Shown here piece by piece: positions 7,388 through 16,014 of a stretch of 64,000 nt of DNA. Under the pieces are notes generated by a model. That model worked only from the letters and a program-made list of their open reading frames with translations. It did not search any database and was not told the origin of the DNA. The first letter of the stretch is position 1, and every line of letters starts with the position of its first letter. A program made the translations under genes and the position numbers. Location of the stretch: assembly GCF_025420585.1 (NCBI RefSeq), contig NZ_JAOEGB010000013.1:1-64000 (forward strand). The letters are read 5' to 3'. The DNA comes from Planotetraspora sp. A-T 1434. GTDB taxonomy: Bacteria > Actinomycetota > Actinomycetes > Streptosporangiales > Streptosporangiaceae.

Positions 7388-8635
7388 ATGACCACCAATG
7401 GAATCGGCGTCGTCGGCGCGGGGATCTCCGGCCTGACCCTGGCACTCCGGCTGCAGCAGCTCGGCGTGGACGTGACCCTGTACTCCGAGAGCACGGCGGA
7501 CCAGATGAGGCGGGGGCGGCTGCCCAACACCGTCGCCCGGATGAAGCGCACGCTCGCCCGCGAGCGTGCGCTGGGCAGCGAGCACTTCGCGGTGGAAGGC
7601 AGCCTGGTCGGCACGGCGCGGATCTCCATCACGGGCGAGCCCCCGCTGGAGTTCGGCGGCAGCCTGGACGAGCCCTTCCACGGGCTGGACTTCCGCCTGC
7701 TGCTGCCGGCCTTGCTCGACGACTTCACCGCCCGCGGTGGGCGGCTCGTGATGACGGAGCCGTCTCCGGGCGCCGCGGAGGTCGACGCGTGGTCGGCCCG
7801 CCATGAGCTGATGGTGGTGGCGGCCGGCCGGCGTTCCGTCGCCGAACTGTTCCCCCGCGACGAGAGCCGGTCCCCTTACGACCGTCCGCAGCGGTCGCTC
7901 CTCGCCGGTCTCTACACCGGAATCGCCCACGACGGCTTCGGCTACAACGTGTCGCCGGGCGTCTGCGAGATCTTCCAGATGCCGATGTGGACTCGGCACG
8001 GCCTGACCGCCGCGATGCTGGTCGAGGCGATCCCCGGCGGCCCGATGGAGGCCGTGACGCGGCTGTCCTACCAGGACGATCCGGAGATGTTCACCCGGAC
8101 GCTGGAGAAGCTGCTCGGGGAGCACGCGCCGCGGATCGCCGAGCGGATCGACTCCGGCTCGTTCGGCCCGCTCGGCCCCGACGACCTGCTTCAGGGCGCC
8201 GTCACGCCGGTGGTGCGCACGCCGGTCGCGGCGCTCTCCACGGGCCGGGTGGCCCTCGCCATCGGCGACGCGTGGATCACCAACGACCCGGTCACCGGGC
8301 AGGGCGCCAACCTCGGCTCGCACTGCGCCTGGGTGGCCGCGGAGGCCATCGCCGCCGGCGGGCCGTACGACGAGCGGTTCGCGTGGTCCGTGGCCGACAC
8401 GATGTGGGAGGTCGCCGGGCCGGTGACCGAGTGGTCCAACGCGTTCCTCCAGCCGCCGGCCGAGCACCTTCTCCGGCTCTTCGTCGGGGCCGCGATGTCG
8501 CAGGACGTGGCCGGCCTCTTCATCAACCTTTTCAGCGACCCGGTGTCCGCGTGGGCGCTGTTCTCCGACCCCGCGAAGGTCGACGCCGTGCTGGCGGCCC
8601 ACGACCTCCAGGTCCCGGCGCCCGTGGCGTCGTAG
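7388..8635 (+). CDS. StyA-like flavin-dependent monooxygenase (styrene/indole type)
   Basis: 415 aa, the length of styrene monooxygenase StyA. FAD motif GVVGAGISGLTLALR at residues 7-21; LPNTVARMKRTLARER, an interior GSLDEPFHGLDFRLLLPALL segment and the C-terminal FAD motif IGDAWITNDPVTGQGANLGS fit the StyA/indole monooxygenase group. These are external flavoproteins that epoxidise vinyl arenes or oxidise indole using reduced FAD supplied by a separate reductase (StyB). No StyB-like gene is within the window, so a housekeeping flavin reductase would have to serve. ATG at 7388 with a weak GGGAG upstream. Confidence 0.87.
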   Translation: MTTNGIGVVGAGISGLTLALRLQQLGVDVTLYSESTADQMRRGRLPNTVARMKRTLARERALGSEHFAVEGSLVGTARISITGEPPLEFGGSLDEPFHGLDFRLLLPALLDDFTARGGRLVMTEPSPGAAEVDAWSARHELMVVAAGRRSVAELFPRDESRSPYDRPQRSLLAGLYTGIAHDGFGYNVSPGVCEIFQMPMWTRHGLTAAMLVEAIPGGPMEAVTRLSYQDDPEMFTRTLEKLLGEHAPRIAERIDSGSFGPLGPDDLLQGAVTPVVRTPVAALSTGRVALAIGDAWITNDPVTGQGANLGSHCAWVAAEAIAAGGPYDERFAWSVADTMWEVAGPVTEWSNAFLQPPAEHLLRLFVGAAMSQDVAGLFINLFSDPVSAWALFSDPAKVDAVLAAHDLQVPAPVAS

Positions 8636-8682
8636 CCGCCGGGTCCGCGGGCGCCCTTCCCTCGCCGTCCCCGGACGACAAC

Positions 8683-8716
8683 GGCGGAGATCCCTCGGGA
8701 CTGAGGGACCTCCGCC
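8683..8716. terminator. Bidirectional hairpin between convergent genes
   Basis: GGCGGAG (8683) pairs with CTCCGCC (ending 8716), with a second stem CCCTC/GAGGG inside and a 6-nt loop. It lies between the StyA-like gene (+) and the GH2 gene (-), as expected for a shared terminator. Confidence 0.65.
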
Positions 8717-8742
8717 GCCTGCCGTGCCGGAACTAACGGGGG

Positions 8743-11400
8743 TTACGGGATGGGGATCGACGCGGTGGGGATGTTGTAACCCCTCACCCGCAGGTAGGGC
8801 GCCTGACCACCGAGATCACTCGTCTGGTAGGTCGCGGTGATCTTGGTGGATTCGCCCGGGAAGAGCGAGACGTAGTTGTCGGTGTAGTTGACCGGCAGGA
8901 CCTCGTTGCCGCCGTTCCCGGCGGTCACCTCCGGCCGCAGGAAGAACGCGATGTTGGTCGCGCTCGTGTTGGTCAGCGTGACGGTGGCGGTCTCCTGGCC
9001 GGCGGACACGGTCCGGGTGGCCGTCGCGGTCACGCCGGAGTTGGACGCCAGGCTGTTGAGCCCGGTGAGGTTGGCGTAGGTCTTGGGGGTCGTCCGGTAC
9101 CAGTTGCTCTTGTTTCCCAGCACGTCGGCCTGGGTGGAGTACCAGTACAGGTTGTTGCTGACCACCGCGCCCGCCGAGTCCTTGACCTGGAGACGGATGA
9201 AGTAGGTCGACGAGAGGCCGGTCAGCGCCGGGATGGTCAGGACCTCCGTCGACGCGTTGGCCGGAGCGCTGACGGCCACCTGCGTCGTGTACTTCTGGGC
9301 CAGGTCCGGGATGTTGTAGACCGTCGCGGTCGCCGTCAGGCCGCTGCGCGCCGCCAGCGTCGAGTTGACGACGAACACCTTCCTGGTGGCGTAGTCATAG
9401 CTGATGTGGATCGGCTCGTTGGCCTTCTTGCTGCCGAAGTAGCCGCCGCCCGGCTTGAAGTAGTAGTCGTACAGGTTCCAGTGGACGGACGGCCAGGCGC
9501 TGTTCAGCATCCAGAAGATGGTGCCGAAGGACTGGGTGTACTCGTGGGCGCTCCACGCCTCGAAGAACGACCTGGTGTTCTCGTAGTTCTGCACCTCCGA
9601 CTTCTTCGAGTAGTCGGCCGCGCTCGTGGTCGTGCCGTACCGGCTGTTCAGCCCGGCGGTGAATGGCGCGGTGTTGTCGAAGACGCTGCCCGGCGCGCCG
9701 GAGTGGTAGTTCCAGGCGGTCCCGATCGGCCACTGGTCGGCGGGGGCGAGGAACTTCTGCAGGCTCTCCAGCGGCGGCGGGGACTCGGTGCCCTCCTCGC
9801 CGGTGGTGCCGAACGCGCTGCCGGCCTTGGTGGTGTCCCACCACAGGACGGGCGGCTCCCAGACGTACGGGCCGTCCATCTTCATGCCCGCGTTGGCGTT
9901 GGACCAGGTGGCGACGTTGTCGAGGGTCGGGTTCTGCCAGTGCAGGGCGGTGGCGACGTTCTTGTACGCCGTCAGGTGCGCCGCGGTGGGCGGCTGGTCG
10001 CTGCCGTACGTCCACAGGAACGTGGCGGCGTGGGCGCGGAACGCGCGCATCTGGCTGTCCAGGGAGTTCTTGGCCACCTGCTCCTGCTCGGTGGACCAGG
10101 TGCTGTCGTTCTCCCAGGCGCTGCAGCAGACGAAGCCCGGCATGATCATGATGCCGGCCTTGTCGGCCATGTCGTACAGCTCCTCGTTGCCGAGGGTGCC
10201 CTCGAAGCGGATGGTGTTGAGGCCCATGTCCTTGACGTACTGGATGTGCGCCGCGTTGGTCTTGGTGTCCCAGCGCTGGAGCATGTCCCACATGTAGCCG
10301 CCGCCGCGGAACAGGATGTTCTGCCCGTTGACCTTGTAGCCGGCGAACGAGGTGCCGTTGACGGTCTGCCGGTAGTCGGTGAACTGGCGGACGCCGAAGT
10401 TGATCGACTTGGTGTCCGAGGTCGCCCCGGCGGCCGTCGCGGTCAGCGCCAGCTGGTAGAGCTCAGGGCTGCCGAACTGGTAGGGCCACCACAGTGCCGG
10501 GTTGGTCACGTGGAGCTGCGGGAACGCCGCCGGCGTGAAGGAGATCTCCCGCCGCTCGCCGGCGTTCAGCGTGACGTCCTGGCTGAACGAGATCGTCGGG
10601 TAGCCCGTCTTCGTGATCGTGCCGCTGACGGTCGTCGTGACCGGCGCGTTCGTGGCGTTGACGGCGTCGGCGTAGACGGTCAGGTCGGCCGAGTTCGTCG
10701 CGGGCAGCGGCAGGACGGTCTTGACGTATGGGTCCCGCAGCGCGACGGGGCCGGTCGTGTCGAGCAGCGTCTTGCCCCACACGCCCGCGTTCATGTCGGG
10801 GGCCTCGGGGTTCCAGTCCACGGTGCAGAAGGACAGGTCCTTGCAGCCATGGGCCGGCGGGGTCACCAGGATCGCGAGCGCGTTGGCCGCGCCCGGCTTG
10901 ATGAGGTTGGTGACGTTGTACTCGTGGACCACCATGGTCCCGACGGCGTTGGCGTCGATCTGAGTGCCGTTCAGCCAGATCTGCGCCCGGTAACTGATCC
11001 CCTTGAAGCGGAGCCAGTACACCTGTCCCGGGCTGAGCGCGGACGCGGTGAACTCGCCGCGGAACCACCAGTTCTGGCCGGTCAGGTCCGGCACGTTCTT
11101 GAGGTTCTGCCCGAAGAAGATGTTCTGGTACACGTTGTTGGCGGTCAGCCCGGCCAGCACCGTCGAGGGAAGCTTGATGGGGTTCCAGCCGGACGTGCCG
11201 TACCCGACCTGGGAGATGGCGGCGCCGGTGTCGGTGACGCCGGTGGCCGACTTCAGCGACCATCCGGTCGTCAGCTCCGTGGAGCTGACGGTGGCGGCCG
11301 TGGCGCCGCCTGTCTCGACGACTCCCACGGCGAGCACCATGAGGAGGACGGCCAGCACCCGGGACACGAGGACCCGGGTGCGGCTTTTCACAAGGGACAT
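8743..11400 (-). CDS. Secreted exo-beta-D-glucosaminidase (GH2, CsxA-like)
   Basis: 885 aa. A Sec signal of about 40 residues (VLAVLLMVLAVGVVETGGATA) directs export. Then follow the GH2 jelly-roll domain, Ig-like domain and TIM barrel (HIQYVKDMGLNTIRFEGTLG, FLWTYGSDQPP, FWMLNSAWPSVHWNLYDYYF), with C-terminal beta domains. Asp468 in YGSD corresponds to the acid/base Asp known in Amycolatopsis CsxA; the nucleophile Glu should lie in GEEGTES (residues 535-539). The enzyme removes glucosamine from non-reducing ends of chitosan oligosaccharides. ATG at 11400 with AAGGAG upstream. It follows the GH20 gene by 104 bp on the same strand, which suggests one transcript. Somewhat shorter than CsxA (about 1030 aa), probably lacking its C-terminal accessory part. 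Confidence 0.9.
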   Translation of the reverse strand: MSLVKSRTRVLVSRVLAVLLMVLAVGVVETGGATAATVSSTELTTGWSLKSATGVTDTGAAISQVGYGTSGWNPIKLPSTVLAGLTANNVYQNIFFGQNLKNVPDLTGQNWWFRGEFTASALSPGQVYWLRFKGISYRAQIWLNGTQIDANAVGTMVVHEYNVTNLIKPGAANALAILVTPPAHGCKDLSFCTVDWNPEAPDMNAGVWGKTLLDTTGPVALRDPYVKTVLPLPATNSADLTVYADAVNATNAPVTTTVSGTITKTGYPTISFSQDVTLNAGERREISFTPAAFPQLHVTNPALWWPYQFGSPELYQLALTATAAGATSDTKSINFGVRQFTDYRQTVNGTSFAGYKVNGQNILFRGGGYMWDMLQRWDTKTNAAHIQYVKDMGLNTIRFEGTLGNEELYDMADKAGIMIMPGFVCCSAWENDSTWSTEQEQVAKNSLDSQMRAFRAHAATFLWTYGSDQPPTAAHLTAYKNVATALHWQNPTLDNVATWSNANAGMKMDGPYVWEPPVLWWDTTKAGSAFGTTGEEGTESPPPLESLQKFLAPADQWPIGTAWNYHSGAPGSVFDNTAPFTAGLNSRYGTTTSAADYSKKSEVQNYENTRSFFEAWSAHEYTQSFGTIFWMLNSAWPSVHWNLYDYYFKPGGGYFGSKKANEPIHISYDYATRKVFVVNSTLAARSGLTATATVYNIPDLAQKYTTQVAVSAPANASTEVLTIPALTGLSSTYFIRLQVKDSAGAVVSNNLYWYSTQADVLGNKSNWYRTTPKTYANLTGLNSLASNSGVTATATRTVSAGQETATVTLTNTSATNIAFFLRPEVTAGNGGNEVLPVNYTDNYVSLFPGESTKITATYQTSDLGGQAPYLRVRGYNIPTASIPIP

Positions 11401-11504
11401 GGAGACGGACTCCTTCTTGCCGGTGCCGGCCCGGCGTGCCGCCGGTCGGGGGCGACGCGGGCCGGCATATATGGGGGGACCCGGTGGGGATGGACGGCGG
11501 ACCG

Positions 11505-13112
11505 CTATGAGCCCGCCGGCCAGGTCACTTGGGTGGAGTGGTAGTAGTTGAGGCCCATGACGTGCCACCGCGGGCCCTGGGCGCCGAGCCGGGTCTTGAA
11601 TGCCGTCAGGTCGTGCGTGCTGTACGGCGACCAGCCGAGCTCGGCTATCGCGGGCAACCGGGGGAAGGCCATGTATTCGATGTCTGCCAGGCTCGTGATG
11701 GTCTCGGTCCACAGGGGCGCCTCGACGCCGAGCACCGACGACTCCCCCACCCCGCTCAGGTACGCCCCGGGGTCCCAGCCGTAGGCCGTCTTGACGTCGA
11801 TGACGCCGGCCCAGTTCTGGCCGAGGGTGGTGCGGGAGTTGTACTTCATGTCGAGATAGGCCCGGTTGGCGGGCGACATGAGGACCTTCGTGCCGCGCTG
11901 GGCGGCGGCCGACACGGCCGAGTTGCGCGTCGTAGTGCCCCAGAACTGCGCCACCGTGGACGGCAGCGGCGTGGCGTTGACGACGTCGTGCCAGCCGACG
12001 ACGGTCTTGCCGTGCGCCGCGACGATCTGCTGCACGCGGTTGATGAACGCGGCGTAGTCGGCGGGCTGGGTGCTCTGCGCCTCGTCGCCGCCGATGTGCA
12101 GGTACGGCCCGGGCGTCAGCGCGGCGAGCTCACCGAAGACCTGGTCGATGAAGGTGTAGGTGAGCTCCTTCGAGGTGCACAGCGAGCTGAACCCGACGTC
12201 CGTCCCGGTGTAGAGCGGCGGCGCCACACCGTCGCAGTTCAGCTCGGCGTAGGAGGCGAGGGCGGCGTTGGTGTGCCCCGGCATGTCGATCTCGGGGACG
12301 ATCGTGATGTAGCGGGAGGCGGCGTAGGCGACGATCTGCCGGTAGTCGTCCTGCGTGTAGTAGCCGCCCGGCCCGCCGCCGACGGCCGTGCTCCCGCCGT
12401 ACACCGCGAGGTTCGGCCAGCTGTTGACGGCGATGCGCCATCCCTGGTCGTCGGACAGGTGCAGGTGCAGGTAGTTGACCTTGTAGAGCGCGATCTCGTC
12501 GATGTAGCGCTTGACCGTCGCCACGGGGAAGAAGTGCCGGGCGACGTCGAGCATCGCGCCCCGGTAGCCGAACCGGGGCGAGTCGACGATGCGCCCGCCC
12601 GCGACGGGCCACGGCCCGGGCTGGACGGTCGTGCTCTCGGCGGCCGGGGGCAGCAGCTGGCGCAGCGTCTGCACCCCGGCGAACAGACCCGCCGGCTGGT
12701 TGGCGCGCACGACGATCGACGTGGCGGTCACGTCCAGCTGGTAGCCCTGGTCGCCCACGCTGCTCGGGGCGCCCGACAGCAGCAGCGAGATCCCGGCGGC
12801 CGGTGTGGAGCCGGTCGCGGCGGTGACCGGAAGCGGATAGCCGGTGGAGCCACGCAGGATGGCGGCCAGATAGCCGCCGATGGCCGTGGCCTCCGTAGAG
12901 GTGGACTCGGTGTAGATGGTCGTCGTGGCACTGATGCCGTACGTGACGCCCGCCGCCGGGGCCGAACCGGCGACCGCGGGAACGACCGAGCTGAACGGCA
13001 CCGGCGTGACGGCGGCCTGCGCGGCGTTGCCGCCCCCGGCCGTCCATATCGCGGAAGTGGCTAGAGCGAGAACCAGGGCAACACGTGCGTACCGTCTGCC
13101 GCCGATCTTCAA
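11505..13112 (-). CDS. Secreted beta-N-acetylhexosaminidase (GH20)
   Basis: 535 aa. Signal peptide to about residue 34 (VALVLALATSAIWTAGGGN), then the GH20b domain and catalytic barrel: FGYRGAMLDVARHFFP, YLHLHLSDDQGWRI, ITIVPEIDMPGHTNAAL and HIGGDEAQ with the Asp343-Glu344 pair used in substrate-assisted catalysis. It cleaves terminal GlcNAc (or GalNAc) from chitin oligosaccharides outside the cell. The start appears to be TTG at 13112, with GGAGGAG only 3-5 nt before it. It is the first gene of a pair with the GH2 glucosaminidase; together they would strip acetylated and deacetylated sugars from partially deacetylated chitin. Confidence 0.93.
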   Translation of the reverse strand: MKIGGRRYARVALVLALATSAIWTAGGGNAAQAAVTPVPFSSVVPAVAGSAPAAGVTYGISATTTIYTESTSTEATAIGGYLAAILRGSTGYPLPVTAATGSTPAAGISLLLSGAPSSVGDQGYQLDVTATSIVVRANQPAGLFAGVQTLRQLLPPAAESTTVQPGPWPVAGGRIVDSPRFGYRGAMLDVARHFFPVATVKRYIDEIALYKVNYLHLHLSDDQGWRIAVNSWPNLAVYGGSTAVGGGPGGYYTQDDYRQIVAYAASRYITIVPEIDMPGHTNAALASYAELNCDGVAPPLYTGTDVGFSSLCTSKELTYTFIDQVFGELAALTPGPYLHIGGDEAQSTQPADYAAFINRVQQIVAAHGKTVVGWHDVVNATPLPSTVAQFWGTTTRNSAVSAAAQRGTKVLMSPANRAYLDMKYNSRTTLGQNWAGVIDVKTAYGWDPGAYLSGVGESSVLGVEAPLWTETITSLADIEYMAFPRLPAIAELGWSPYSTHDLTAFKTRLGAQGPRWHVMGLNYYHSTQVTWPAGS

Positions 13113-13250
13113 TTACTCCTCCGGAGGGTTGCCCCATGCCACGCGGAACACGCCCGCGAGCACGAGTTGTGCCATCCCCCGTCGTCCTCTTAAGGCAACG
13201 ATAAAGTTTCCAGGCCCTGATAGTAAAGGACCTTTTTAAACCCGGAGGGG

Positions 13251-13613
13251 TCAGCGGGCCAGCAGTACCAGGGCCAAGCTGATCAGGGCGGGCACGGTCT
13301 GGACGAAAAGGATCTTCCGGCTGGCCGTGGCGGCGCCGTACAGACCGGCCACCGCGACGCAGGCCAGGAAGAAGACCTTCGCCTGGAAACCGACCGGATC
13401 GGGGGCGATCAGCCCCCAGATCAGGCCGGCGGCGAGGAACCCGTTGTAGAGGCCCTGATTGGCGGCGAGGGCCCGGCTCTTCTCGGCGAACTCGGCGTCC
13501 GTGCCGAATGCCTTCCTCGCCCGTGGCGTGGTCCAGAGGAACATCTCCAGCACGAGGATGTAGACGTGGAGGAGCGCGACCGCCGCCACCGCCAGATCCG
13601 CCAGCAGCTTCAC
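13251..13613 (-). CDS. DUF1304 small integral membrane protein
   Basis: About 120 aa with four hydrophobic segments (LLADLAVAAVALLHVYILVL, GLYNGFLAAGLIWGLIA, KVFFLACVAVAGLYGAATA, VQTVPALISLALVLLA). The motif HVYILVLEMFLW followed by N-QGLYNGFLA is characteristic of DUF1304. Function unknown. I choose the GTG at 13613, because an in-frame GTG at 13619 overlaps the GAGGAG ribosome site. Standing alone, with the GH20 gene downstream on the same strand. Confidence 0.88.
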   Translation of the reverse strand: MKLLADLAVAAVALLHVYILVLEMFLWTTPRARKAFGTDAEFAEKSRALAANQGLYNGFLAAGLIWGLIAPDPVGFQAKVFFLACVAVAGLYGAATASRKILFVQTVPALISLALVLLAR

Positions 13614-13790
13614 ACGCACTCCTCACAAAGATCTCGCTTGCCCGGAGCATTCAAGCACAAAGGCCCCACTTCCGGCGGTCCAGCCGGCGCAGCCTCCATT
13701 TCAGTCATGCCTCAAGCCGATCTCCTGGGCCTTCCAGGAGTTCTTCTGAAACAGGGCCCCTGAAACACACGGGCCCCGGCTGAGGGCGTG

Positions 13791-14411
13791 TCAGGTCAGG
13801 TTGATCCAGACGGCGACGGCGGGGGTGTCTCCGGGGTTGGAGATCCTGTGGGGTGTCGTCGACGGGAACGTGATCGAGTCTCCGGGGCCGAGCTCATGGG
13901 TCTTCGCTCCCACATCGACGACGAGAGTGCCGCTGATGACGTTGCCGATCTCGCGGCCGCCGTGGCAGACGTACTCGGAGTGCTGGCTGGAGCCGGAGCC
14001 CGGCGGGTAGATCGACTCAAAGATGTTCATCCCCGGCACGGCGATCGGCGTCAGCCTGCGGTAGCGCACGCCGTGGCCCAGGAGAAGCGTGGTCGCCTCG
14101 TCGCCCCGGACGACCATGATGTCGTCGCCCTTCCCCTCATCACCGAGGGAGTCCAGGGGGTCGAGGGGGCCGGCGGGGGGCTCGGGCGTCTCCCGCTCCC
14201 CGAAGACCGCGGCCATCGGGATGTCGAGCACCGACATGATCTGGTAGAGCCGTGTCACCGAAGGACGCATCCGGCCCCGCTCGATCTGGGACAGCGCGCT
14301 GGGGCTGATCCCGAGCAGGTCAGCGACGCGGCGGAGTGAGAGCCCCCGCCCCATCCGCAGCTCGCGAATGCGGGTGCCCAGCTCCTGATCGTCGATCTGC
14401 GGACCGCCCAT
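13791..14411 (-). CDS. XRE-family regulator with cupin sensor domain
   Basis: 206 aa. The N-terminal HTH_3 (LGTRIRELRMGRGLSLRRVA, ISPSALSQIERGRMRPSVTR) is followed by a cupin_2 barrel (HSEYVCHGGREIGNVISGTL, LGPGDSITFPSTTPHR). This PuuR/SutR-like architecture senses a small metabolite through the cupin. It is divergent from the NCS1 permease and racemase-like genes, 125 bp apart, so it most likely controls their uptake pathway. ATG at 14409-14411. Confidence 0.9.
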   Translation of the reverse strand: MGGPQIDDQELGTRIRELRMGRGLSLRRVADLLGISPSALSQIERGRMRPSVTRLYQIMSVLDIPMAAVFGERETPEPPAGPLDPLDSLGDEGKGDDIMVVRGDEATTLLLGHGVRYRRLTPIAVPGMNIFESIYPPGSGSSQHSEYVCHGGREIGNVISGTLVVDVGAKTHELGPGDSITFPSTTPHRISNPGDTPAVAVWINLT

Positions 14412-14456
14412 GACCTAGATCCTATGCCGCGGCGCGTGACACACAGACGTTACGTG

Positions 14457-14468
14457 AAGTACATACTT
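14457..14468. promoter_or_regulatory. Candidate operator in the regulator/permease divergent region
   Basis: AAGTACATACTT (AAGTA, CA, TACTT) is a short perfect dyad inside GTTA...TAAC. It overlaps TACATA, a possible -10 for the permease, with GTGACA 18 bp upstream as a weak -35. It is the best candidate binding site for the adjacent cupin-XRE protein. Confidence 0.4.
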
Positions 14469-14536
14469 AACGCGATGTTCAGTCATAGCTTCACGATTGC
14501 CCCCCAATGGAGCTGCGACATGCAGGAGGACGCACG

Positions 14537-15997
14537 TTGACTCCGCCCGGTTACACAGCCAACCTCTATAACGAGGACCTCGCCCCCGCGCGTGAGCGCC
14601 GCTGGGGCACATACAGCATCTTCGCCCTCTGGATGGCCGACACCCACGCCATCAGCAACTACACCTTCGCGGCCGGCCTGTTCGTCCTCGGCCTGGCCGC
14701 CTGGCAGGTCTTCCTGGCCCTCCTGGCCGGCATCACGATCGTCTACGTCGGCATGAACCTGATGGGACACGCCGGCCACCGGACCGGCGTGCCCTTCCCG
14801 GTGCTCGCCCGCGTCAGCTTCGGCGTCTACGGCGCCAACCTCCCCGCGCTCATCCGCGCCGTCATGGCCATCGCGTGGTACGGCATCCAGACCTGGCTGG
14901 CCTCCGTGGCCCTGGTCGTGCTGGCCGTACAGCTCAGGCCGGGCCTCGCGGAGTACACGCACAACGACGTCCTCGGCCTGTCCTCGCTCGGCTGGATCGC
15001 GTTCGTGTTCATGTGGGCCGTGCAGCTGGTGATCCTCACCCGTGGCATGGAGACCATCCGCAAGGTGCAGGACTGGGCCACCGGCCCGCTGGTCTGGATC
15101 ATGATGCTCTTCCTGGCCGGCTGGCTGCTGGTCAAGGCGGACTTCGACATCTCGCTCACCAGCAGTCTGACGCGGCTGAGCACCGGCGAGCAGATCCATC
15201 AGAGCCTGGTCGCGGTGGGGCTCACCATCGCCACGTTCATGACGCTCATCCTCAACTACGCCGACTTCTCCCGCTTCACCAAGAGCCACCAGTCGTACCG
15301 GCGCGGCAACCTGCTCGGCCTGCCGGTCAACTTCGCCCTCTTCGCGCTCGCGTCGGTGCTGACGACGGCGGGGACCATCTCCGTCTTCGGCAGGACCATC
15401 ACCGAACCCGTGGAGATCGTCGCCCGCATCGGCAACCCGGTGGTCACCGTCGTCGGCGCGGTGACGTTCGTGATCGCCACGATGGGCATCAACGTCGTCG
15501 CCAACTTCGTCTCCCCCGCATACGACCTGGCCAACCTCGCTCCGAAGTACCTCAACTTCACGCGAGGCGGCCTGATCAGCGCCGTGCTGGCGGTCCTGGT
15601 GATGCCCTGGAAGCTCTACGCGAACCCCGCCATCATCAACTACTTTCTCGGGTCGCTCGCCGCGTTCCTCGCGCCCCTGGTCGCGATCCTCCTCGTCGAC
15701 TACTACTTCGTACGGCGCGGCCGGATCGTGATCGACGACCTGTACAAGGCCCAGGAGGGCAGCGCGTACTACTACTGGAAGGGCGTCAACCCGGTGGCCC
15801 TGCAGGCGTTCGTGCCAGCCGCGGCGGTTGGGGCCGTCCTCGCCCTGGTGCCCGCCTTCTCCTCGGTCGCGCCGTTCTCCTGGATCCTCGGGCTCGTCCT
15901 GGGCGGCGCCGTCTACTACGCCCGCAGCGCGAAGGTCCACGAAGGCGCGCTGGCCGCCGAAGTGATCGCGCCCACCCCCAGCCTCGAAACCGTCTGA
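14537..15997 (+). CDS. NCS1-family nucleobase/hydantoin permease
   Basis: 486 aa with about 12 membrane segments. Hallmarks of NCS1 (Mhp1/FurD/PucI type): RRWGTYSIFALWMADTHAIS at the start, MNLMGHAGHRTGVPFPVLAR, SFGVYGANLPALIRAVMAIAW, WYGIQTW, and ILNYADFSRFTKS with the sodium-site-like region. It imports hydantoins, allantoin, cytosine, purines or related rings by ion symport. The start is TTG at 14537, preceded by AGGAGG 7 nt away; an ATG at 14507 in frame has no ribosome site. The racemase-family gene follows after 17 bp, making a hydantoin or allantoin substrate attractive (inference). Confidence 0.9.
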   Translation: MTPPGYTANLYNEDLAPARERRWGTYSIFALWMADTHAISNYTFAAGLFVLGLAAWQVFLALLAGITIVYVGMNLMGHAGHRTGVPFPVLARVSFGVYGANLPALIRAVMAIAWYGIQTWLASVALVVLAVQLRPGLAEYTHNDVLGLSSLGWIAFVFMWAVQLVILTRGMETIRKVQDWATGPLVWIMMLFLAGWLLVKADFDISLTSSLTRLSTGEQIHQSLVAVGLTIATFMTLILNYADFSRFTKSHQSYRRGNLLGLPVNFALFALASVLTTAGTISVFGRTITEPVEIVARIGNPVVTVVGAVTFVIATMGINVVANFVSPAYDLANLAPKYLNFTRGGLISAVLAVLVMPWKLYANPAIINYFLGSLAAFLAPLVAILLVDYYFVRRGRIVIDDLYKAQEGSAYYYWKGVNPVALQAFVPAAAVGAVLALVPAFSSVAPFSWILGLVLGGAVYYARSAKVHEGALAAEVIAPTPSLETV

Positions 15998-16014
15998 GAG
16001 AGAAAGCGAGAGCC
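15998..16014 (+). promoter_or_regulatory. Short intergenic link with ribosome site
   Basis: The 17 bp between the permease stop and the GTG of the next gene contain GAGAAAGCGAGAG, a purine-rich ribosome site. There is no room for a promoter or terminator, so the two genes are one transcript. Confidence 0.5.

Noticed and set aside
7388-8635. Complete two-component styrene monooxygenase with StyB
   Set aside because: No flavin reductase gene adjoins; the nearest FMN-reductase sequence (49000-49284) is far away, of another family and broken.
9406-11544. 712-codon open frame on the plus strand
   Set aside because: Antisense to the GH2 gene, low-complexity Val/Gly/Arg composition, no ribosome site.
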